Assembly (NCBI GenBank): GCA_023375785.1
Contig: SZWC01004829.1
Location: forward strand, 94,047 to 158,046
Length of the DNA stretch: 64,000 nt
Source of the DNA: Penium margaritaceum
Taxonomy: Eukaryota; Streptophyta; Zygnematophyceae; Desmidiales; Peniaceae
Direction: 5' to 3'
Below are positions 57,201 to 64,000 of this stretch, piece after piece. The notes beneath the pieces were generated by a model. The model was not told where the DNA came from, searched no databases, and saw nothing but the letters and a program-made list of their open reading frames with translations. A program made the position numbers and the translations under genes. Every line of letters starts with the position of its first letter. Position 1 is the first letter of the stretch.

Positions 57201-58075
57201 GGAGAAAACTGTTTTGCGCGAGTGAACAAAATCTGTTTGGTCTGGTCGAATGAAACTTAGAGTTTCTGTTCGGCGAAGAAGTTGATTGGGTTCATGGCAT
57301 CGACTGTGGAAATGGCACGTGCTGTAAACAGAAGAGTTAATTCTGGATGTGAGCTGTCCGAACCAGCAATGTTATCGCATCGGTCCGCTCGTTTTACTGG
57401 GCATCACGCGCAATGCGAAAGAGTTGTTTGGTTTTTTTTGTCTCGTCCGACAGTGCAACTGATTTGTACTTATGAGAACGGGAGAAGAAACATCGTTTTT
57501 GACGTTCGAGGTGTTAGGCTAAATGTTTTGTTCGTTCTGCTCAGGGCGTAAGACACGACACATTGTTTGTTCGTCAACACGAATGAATGATGTTCATTTC
57601 GATGGAAAGGTATATCGTGGTCCTGTCAATTGTACTGAACATTTATTTTTGCTCGAAGGTGAAGGAGGTTCTCCATGTGGCGGTGAAGTGTCCATCGTAG
57701 GGCGTCTTGTCGACTGCGATATATACTTACTGCCGGACATAATTCCGAGAATAAGTTTGTCGTGCGAGAGCAGTAAATACGTTTGGTGTGGTCCGATGCA
57801 ACTTGGCATTTCTGCTCGCCGAACAAGTAAATTATGTATGACTAAAAGGTTGTTGTTCGAGAGCACTAAATGCGCGTGGTCTGGTGGAATGAAACATCTA
57901 ATTTATGTTCGTTGCATCAAACGTGGGAATCGCACCTGGTGAACACAACGTGTTCCATTCCGTATGTGAGACGTCCGAACCAGGATTGTAATCACATCGG
58001 TCGCCCGTCCGGTCCCCGGACATCACGCGCAATGCGAAAGTATCGTTTGGTTTTTTGTTGTCTCGTCCGACAGTG

Positions 58076-58598
58076 CAGGCTTTTCTGGTTCCATTCACCT
58101 AATTTTTTGGCTTTTTTTTCTGTGCTTGCGCATACCACAGAACTTCCGCACATGATCCTTTGCACCAGCTGGTGGCCCTGGGTCCCACCGCTACAGACCA
58201 AAATGACAGGCTGGTCCACGTCAAAAAGCACCTGCACAGCAGCTGCCGCCCGATCCTGCCGCCCAGGAAGATTGCTTCCCGGTTATGCACCCTTGGCATG
58301 TCTCACCATTGCCTGCAGGCTGCTGTTTCGCCTCTACTCTCTTCCTTCCCCCCGTTCCACCCTTGCCCTCGTCCTGTCGCTGTCGGACACCGCGCTGACC
58401 TCTTCGCGTTGCGCGGGTCGCAGCAGCGGTGCGGTACCCTCGGCACCGCTTCGTAGCGGGCGCATCGACCAGGCTGGTCCATAACTAGGCCTCCGAAACC
58501 ACTGAATGTGGTATACTCTTTCTTGTCTTTGGTCAACTCTTACGTCACCCGTTCATACCGACCCTCAGCCTCATCACTCACTGCGGACCCTGGTCGCA
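58076..58598 (+). promoter_or_regulatory. 5' flank of dirigent-like copy C
   Basis: From about 58305 it aligns with the flank of copy A from about 8757: a pyrimidine-rich stretch, cgcgttgcgcggg, ccgtagcggNcgcatcga and caggctggtccataactagg. The stretch 58076-58304 is not shared with copy A. Core promoter and leader probably lie in the shared part. Confidence 0.5.
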
Positions 58599-59889
58599 AT
58601 GGCTTTCCGCGCCCTCCTCTTCGCGGCTGCCGTGATTCTGCTGTCCACTGCCGGTGAGTACACACCGACACCCAATCGCAAAGATTGTCGCTCATGAGGG
58701 ATCCACCCTGACGCTGTCTGCTTCGCGTGCACAATGTTTCAGTGGTCGAAGGCGCTTCGTACAAGACGAAGATTGTCGGCTACGAAGATGGGGTTGGCGC
58801 ACAGGCGGTATGTGAGGCATATCTCCTCTCTGTGACGTAGCTAAGGCTATCTCCTTGTTGCATCGGCCCACTTGTCACTACACGTCGTTCGCCGTTCACT
58901 CCTTCCTTCCTTCCTGCGTGAAAAGCCGTTCACTCCTTCCTTCCTTCGTGCGCGTGAAAAGCCGTTCACTCCTTCCTTCCTTCCTGCGCGTGAAATGCCG
59001 TTCAGTTCGCCTTGCCAGTGTCGCCTCTGTCTGACGAGCGCCTGTGAGCCTTTCGCTGCAGTCGTTTTACTCGAAGTCCGGCAAGACGGTGACAGGCGCT
59101 GCAAGCGTGGGCGACACATTCACGTGGCTGTGGACCTTCCGCAGCACTTCCAACGCTAAGGTGAACCATGAGTCGCCCCTCCCTTCTCATCCCATCCCCA
59201 ACCATTGTTTGCAATAGCTCGACCCTCTCCCGCTGGCAATAAGTCGCCCCGTGATGGAACTCACTCCCTTTGTTGCATATCTCTCAACGCTTGCGCAGAT
59301 TGGGACGGTCACCGGCACTTGCCTGTACACGACTTCGACCATCAACATTTGCACCATCACCTATCGCCTCACTGGCGGAAGCATCACTGTGACTGGTGAG
59401 TGGTGCAAGTACTACTTGCTAAGTAGATGGATGGAAACGTGGTACTTGGCAAGTACCACGTTTCCATCACCATGGATTTCTCATCTGCAGGGAGACGGCA
59501 GAGCGTCTGCGAGACTTCTTGAGTTCTGTATGGCGTTGCGCGTGCACTTAGATCCTCCTAGACGACCAGCCACATCCATGTCTTGTCACCGTTGCGCAAT
59601 TTCCTTCGGTTCCCAGCCGTCTGATGCGGCATAAGACTGCTGGATTCTTGTTGTGACTTGTAAGCTCGGACTGGTACCTCCCCGTCTCGCGTACACAAGC
59701 ACTCATCTTTACCTGTCGCCCTCTGGTTGATATTCTGCAGGTGCGCAGGACGACAGTGAGAATGAGAACGAGTTCGCCATCGTGGGCGGAACTGGCAAGT
59801 ATGCTGGGGCAGAGGGCTATCTGTCGTCCACCAACATCAGCACGATGCCTGGTAGCCAGAGGTACAAGGACGAGTTCTACCTCATGTGA
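58599..59889 (+). CDS. Dirigent-like (AOC-barrel) secreted protein, copy C, intact
   Basis: Five exons: 58599-58653, 58743-58807, 59062-59160, 59299-59395 and 59741-59889, all with GT-AG introns and consistent phases, giving 154 residues ending FYLM-TGA. Residues 1-18 (MAFRALLFAAAVILLSTA) are a signal peptide, so the mature protein is likely secreted. Barrel strands follow: ASYKTKIVGYEDGVGAQ, TGAASVGDTFTWLWTF, TYRLTGGSITVTG. The hallmark FAIVGGTGKYAGAEGY comes near the C-terminus. Known dirigent proteins guide stereoselective phenoxy-radical coupling in the cell wall space; AOC barrels bind fatty-acid epoxides. This one is shorter than typical dirigents (about 180-190), so the activity is open. 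AATAAA lies at 59967-59972. Confidence 0.85.
58885..58995. repeat. Triplicated tract in intron 2 of copy C
   Basis: Three copies of about 37 bases: gccgttcactccttccttcc then ttcctgcgcgtgaaaa. The same intron of copy A has a single gttcactccctcccgcgcgt unit at about 9380-9405. Confidence 0.8.
59431..59467. repeat. 37-bp perfect hairpin in intron 4 of copy C
   Basis: Identical to the hairpin in copy A (10387-10423): two 18-base arms with a one-base centre, 35 bases after the exon 4 donor. Confidence 0.9.
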
Positions 59890-59966
59890 ATCGGCTGGTA
59901 GCCACGGGGCAAGGGGGCAACGAAGTGTGAGCAGGAGGAGGACGCTCTCTCCAGTGGTTGTCACAG

Positions 59967-59972
59967 AATAAA
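59967..59972 (+). promoter_or_regulatory. Poly(A) signal of dirigent-like copy C
   Basis: AATAAA 77 bases after the TGA, in a block (gttgtcacagaataaagNga) shared with copy A. Confidence 0.7.
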
Positions 59973-60550
59973 GTGAGGCTTCCAAGCCTCCCTGTCAAAA
60001 ACTTTGGCTGGAGACCAATCAGCGGATTCTTGGACAGTGATCATGCGCAAAGTTGGCTCTTTTTATACGTCCCACGCTTCTCTCCTCCTTTGTCCCCAAC
60101 CAATAGAAGCAAAACTGATCTCGTCCACGAGTCTGACAGTCAGCTGAACTAATCTTGCTCAGCCTTTCGAACAAGCGCAGGAAAAAATATAAAAAAACTA
60201 GTTGGAAGGTCATGTTATTTCTCAGTAGCATCCAAAAGTAAAAACGTCCAGCCGAGATGTGAATCATTATGAGGAAATGTGTGGAAAGCTGTCGCATCAC
60301 TCGTGTGAAACGTTGACACCCAAGGGGAAATCTGTCACCTACCTAGAGTGTCATTGCCTTTTTGTGCAACAGTGATAGCGTTAGTTGCCCAATTCTCTTT
60401 TCCTGAGCTGACAGCAAGAAGTTCCTGTAATTTGTTGACGGTGTTAATGGTTTTAAATAGTGTTCACACTTCTCCTGACTAATACATGGGTTTACCAAGG
60501 TCAGTCCACAGAATTATGTTGTACGATGTAAACCAACGGAATACAGTACC
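59973..60550. other. 3' flank of copy C, homologous to the 3' flank of copy A
   Basis: Aligns with 9940-11060 with gaps (gcaaagttgg, gctNctcctccttt, catggNNttacNaaggtcag). The homology runs up to the first unit of the 18-bp satellite. Confidence 0.7.
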
Positions 60551-63500
60551 TCATCTGCCTGTGTGTCCTCATCTGCCTGTGTGTCCTCATCTGCCTGTGT
60601 GTACTCATCTGCCTGTGTGTCCTCATTTGCCTGTGTTTCCTCATCTGTGTGTGTGTCCTCATCTGCCTGTGTGTCCTCATCTGCCTGTGTGTCCTCATCT
60701 GCTTTTGTGTCCTCATGTACCTGTGTCCTCGTCTGCCTGTGTGTACTCGTCTGCCTGTGTGTCCTCATCTGCCTGTGTGTCCTCATCTGCCTGTGTGTCC
60801 TCATCTGCCTGTGTGTCCTCATCTGCCTGTGTGTCCTCATCTTCCTGTGTGTCCTCATCTGCCTGTGTGTCCTCATCTGCCTGTGTGTCCTCCTCTGCCT
60901 GTGTGTCCTCCTCTGCCTGTGTGTCCTCCTCTGCCTGTGTGTCCTCCTCTGCCTGTGTGTCCTCCTCTGCCTGTGTGTCCTCCTCTGCCTGTGTGTCCTC
61001 CTCTGCCTGTGTGTCCTCCTCTGCCTGTGTGTCCTCCTCTGCCTGTGTGTCCTCCTCTGCCTGTGTGTCCTCCTCTGCCTGTGTGTCCTCCTCTGCCTGT
61101 GTGTCCTCCTCTGCCTGTGTGTCCTCCTCTGCCTGTGTGTCCTCCTCTGCCTGTGTGTCCTCCTCTGCCTGTGTGTCCTCCTCTGCCTGTGTGTCCTCCT
61201 CTGCCTGTGTGTCCTCCTCTGCCTGTGTGTCCTCCTCTGCCTGTGTGTCCTCCTCTGCCTGTGTGTCCTCCTCTGCCTGTGTGTCCTCCTCTGCCTGTGT
61301 GTCCTCCTCTGCCTGTGTGTCCTCCTCTGCCTGTGTGTCCTCCTCTGCCTGTGTGTCCTCCTCTGCCTGTGTGTCCTCCTCTGCCTGTGTGTCCTCCTCT
61401 GCCTGTGTGTCCTCCTCTGCCTGTGTGTCCTCCTCTGCCTGTGTGTCCTCCTCTGCCTGTGTGTCCTCCTCTGCCTGTGTGTCCTCCTCTGCCTGTGTGT
61501 CCTCCTCTGCCTGTGTGTCCTCCTCTGCCTGTGTGTCCTCCTCTGCCTGTGTGTCCTCCTCTGCCTGTGTGTCCTCCTCTGCCTGTGTGTCCTCCTCTGC
61601 CTGTGTGTCCTCCTCTGCCTGTGTGTCCTCCTCTGCCTGTGTGTCCTCCTCTGCCTGTGTGTCCTCCTCTGCCTGTGTGTCCTCCTCTGCCTGTGTGTCC
61701 TCCTCTGCCTGTGTGTCCTCCTCTGCCTGTGTGTCCTCCTCTGCCTGTGTGTCCTCCTCTGCCTGTGTGTCCTCCTCTGCCTGTGTGTCCTCCTCTGCCT
61801 GTGTGTCCTCCTCTGCCTGTGTGTCCTCCTCTGCCTGTGTGTCCTCCTCTGCCTGTGTGTCCTCCTCTGCCTGTGTGTCCTCCTCTGCCTGTGTGTCCTC
61901 CTCTGCCTGTGTGTCCTCCTCTGCCTGTGTGTCCTCCTCTGCCTGTGTGTCCTCCTCTGCCTGTGTGTCCTCCTCTGCCTGTGTGTCCTCCTCTGCCTGT
62001 GTGTCCTCCTCTGCCTGTGTGTCCTCCTCTGCCTGTGTGTCCTCCTCTGCCTGTGTGTCCTCCTCTGCCTGTGTGTCCTCCTCTGCCTGTGTGTCCTCCT
62101 CTGCCTGTGTGTCCTCCTCTGCCTGTGTGTCCTCCTCTGCCTGTGTGTCCTCCTCTGCCTGTGTGTCCTCCTCTGCCTGTGTGTCCTCCTCTGCCTGTGT
62201 GTCCTCCTCTGCCTGTGTGTCCTCCTCTGCCTGTGTGTCCTCCTCTGCCTGTGTGTCCTCCTCTGCCTGTGTGTCCTCCTCTGCCTGTGTGTCCTCCTCT
62301 GCCTGTGTGTCCTCCTCTGCCTGTGTGTCCTCCTCTGCCTGTGTGTCCTCCTCTGCCTGTGTGTCCTCCTCTGCCTGTGTGTCCTCCTCTGCCTGTGTGT
62401 CCTCCTCTGCCTGTGTGTCCTCCTCTGCCTGTGTGTCCTCCTCTGCCTGTGTGTCCTCCTCTGCCTGTGTGTCCTCCTCTGCCTGTGTGTCCTCCTCTGC
62501 CTGTGTGTCCTCCTCTGCCTGTGTGTCCTCCTCTGCCTGTGTGTCCTCCTCTGCCTGTGTGTCCTCCTCTGCCTGTGTGTCCTCCTCTGCCTGTGTGTCC
62601 TCCTCTGCCTGTGTGTCCTCCTCTGCCTGTGTGTCCTCCTCTGCCTGTGTGTCCTCCTCTGCCTGTGTGTCCTCCTCTGCCTGTGTGTCCTCCTCTGCCT
62701 GTGTGTCCTCCTCTGCCTGTGTGTCCTCCTCTGCCTGTGTGTCCTCCTCTGCCTGTGTGTCCTCCTCTGCCTGTGTGTCCTCCTCTGCCTGTGTGTCCTC
62801 CTCTGCCTGTGTGTCCTCCTCTGCCTGTGTGTCCTCCTCTGCCTGTGTGTCCTCCTCTGCCTGTGTGTCCTCCTCTGCCTGTGTGTCCTCCTCTGCCTGT
62901 GTGTCCTCCTCTGCCTGTGTGTCCTCCTCTGCCTGTGTGTCCTCCTCTGCCTGTGTGTCCTCCTCTGCCTGTGTGTCCTCCTCTGCCTGTGTGTCCTCCT
63001 CTGCCTGTGTGTCCTCCTCTGCCTGTGTGTCCTCCTCTGCCTGTGTGTCCTCCTCTGCCTGTGTGTCCTCCTCTGCCTGTGTTTCCTCATCTGTGTGTGT
63101 GTCCTCATCTGCCCGTGTGTCCTCATCTGCCTTGTTGTCCTCATCTGCCTACGTGTCCTCATCTGCCTGTGCGTCCTTATCTGTCTGTGTGTCCTCATCT
63201 CCCTCTCTGTCCTCATCTGCCTGTGTATTCACATCTGCCTGTGTGTCCTCATCTGCCTGTGCGTCCTCATCTGCCTGTGTGTCCTCATCTGCCCGTGTGT
63301 CCTCATCTGCCTGGTTGTCCTCATCTGCCTACGTGTCCTCATCTGCCTGTGTGTCCTCATCTGCCTGTGTGTCCACATCTGCCTTTGTGTCCTTATGTGC
63401 CTGTGTCCTCGTCTGCCTGTGTGTCCTCATGTGCCTGTGTGTCCTCATCTACCTGTGTGTCCTCATCTGCCTCTGTGTCCTCATCTGCCTTTGTGTCCTC

Positions 63501-64000
63501 ATGTGCCTGTGTCCTCATCTGCCTGTGTGTCCTCATCTTCCGGTGTGTCCTCATCTGCCTGTGTGTCCTCATTTGCCTGTGTGTCCTCATCTGCTTGTGT
63601 GTCCTCATCTGCCTATGTCTCCTCATCTGCCTGTGTGTCCTCATCTGCCTGTGTGTCCTCATCTGCCTTTGTGTCCTCATGTGCCTGTGTCCTCGTCTGC
63701 CTGTGTGTCCTCGTCTGCCTGTGTGTCCTCATCTGCCTGTGTGTCCTCATCTGCATTTTTGTCCTCATCTGCCTGTGTGTCCTCATCTTCCTGTGTGTCC
63801 TCATCTGCCTGTGTGTCCTCATCTGCCTGTGTATCCTCATCTGCCTGTGTGTCCTCATCTACCTATGTGTCCTCATCTGCCTGTGTGTCCTCATCTGCGT
63901 GTGTTTCCTCATCTGCCTTTGTGTACTCATGTGCCTGTGTCCTCATCTGCCTGTGTGTCCTCATCTGCCTGTGTGTCCTCATCTGCCTGTGTGTCCACAT
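60551..64000. repeat. 18-bp satellite, at least 190 units, running off the window
   Basis: The unit is TCCTCATCTGCCTGTGTG. In 60888-63080 some 121 consecutive units carry C in place of A (TCCTCCTCTGCCTGTGTG) and look identical. Both flanks (60551-60887 and 63081 onward) keep the A form with scattered changes and occasional 16-base units. Eighteen is a multiple of three and no phase contains a stop, so every frame is open. The 900-codon minus frame (63216-60514, HRQRRT repeated) follows from this and is not evidence of a protein. Confidence 0.97.

Larger units (their letters stand above)
51525..58075. repeat. Two tandem 3.3-kb higher-order units, each of three related sub-blocks
   Basis: Unit 1 is about 51525-54845 and unit 2 about 54846-58075. 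Matching positions are about 3310 bases apart throughout (for example 51571/54881, 53530/56840, 54240/57550). Inside each unit three diverged sub-blocks start with a tttcatggNaNgtaagaNgg core followed by atcgagNatcgacggc and a cggccgatc...gcc segment. The cores lie near 51585, 52288, 53535 and 54910, 55597, 56845. Another shared segment (ggNggttctccatgNggc...gaagNgtccatcttag) ends each sub-block. Open frames of 76-139 codons recur at matching positions, but no domain is recognised. Confidence 0.85.

Noticed and set aside
60514-63216. 900-codon minus-strand open frame (HRQRRT repeated)
   Set aside because: It is a consequence of an 18-bp repeat without stops in any phase; all six frames are open, so length is no evidence for a protein.

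Overview
The window is repeat-dense eukaryotic nuclear DNA. Genes carry GT-AG introns and poly(A) signals, and there is no operon-like packing. The gene families suggest a streptophyte (land plant or charophycean green alga): a dirigent / allene-oxide-cyclase-barrel-like secreted protein with a paralogue, Ty3/gypsy chromoviruses with an initiator-Met tRNA primer site, and hAT, MULE and PIF/Harbinger transposases. A Chara-like alga is a guess only. Several N gaps are flanked by duplicated sequence, so parts of the order are assembly artefacts.

Layout. 1-3046: decayed hAT transposase (minus strand), split by a period-10 minisatellite. 4.1-5.3 kb: two tiny elements with terminal direct repeats. 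5.6-6.1 kb: solo gypsy LTR. 7.1-11.1 kb: dirigent-like gene copy A, chopped and re-ordered at five single-N joins. 12.1-24.5 kb: gypsy element 1, whose 5' LTR region carries a small MITE and a 6.7-kb minus-strand LTR element with PBS and purine tract but no recognisable reverse transcriptase. 25.6-30.2 kb: gypsy element 2, 5'-truncated. 31.8-35.0 kb: 12-bp minisatellite, then a decayed MULE transposase. 36.5-37.2 kb: a duplicated unknown coding-like module. 38.1-38.5 kb: an orphan copy of the dirigent upstream region. 39.3-44.2 kb: 166-bp satellite, then CCTGC-rich repeats. 45.1-46.2 kb: near-intact Harbinger transposase. 47.7-51.1 kb: an eight-exon minus-strand gene of unknown family with a glutamine-rich repeat. 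51.5-58.1 kb: two tandem 3.3-kb units, each made of three related sub-blocks. 58.6-59.9 kb: intact five-exon dirigent-like gene copy C. 60.55 kb to the end: an 18-bp satellite.

The most informative feature is the pair of dirigent-like loci. Copy C gives the correct exon order and lets the scrambled copy A be put back in order. Comparing their flanks shows the short ancestral seeds from which two tandem arrays grew in copy C: the terminal 18-bp satellite and a triplicated tract in intron 2. The other lead is the unrecognised eight-exon gene, whose splice phases agree at every junction whose exon ends could be fixed, apart from one disrupted exon. Most transposon coding regions are inactivated by stops and frameshifts; the Harbinger transposase is the closest to intact.
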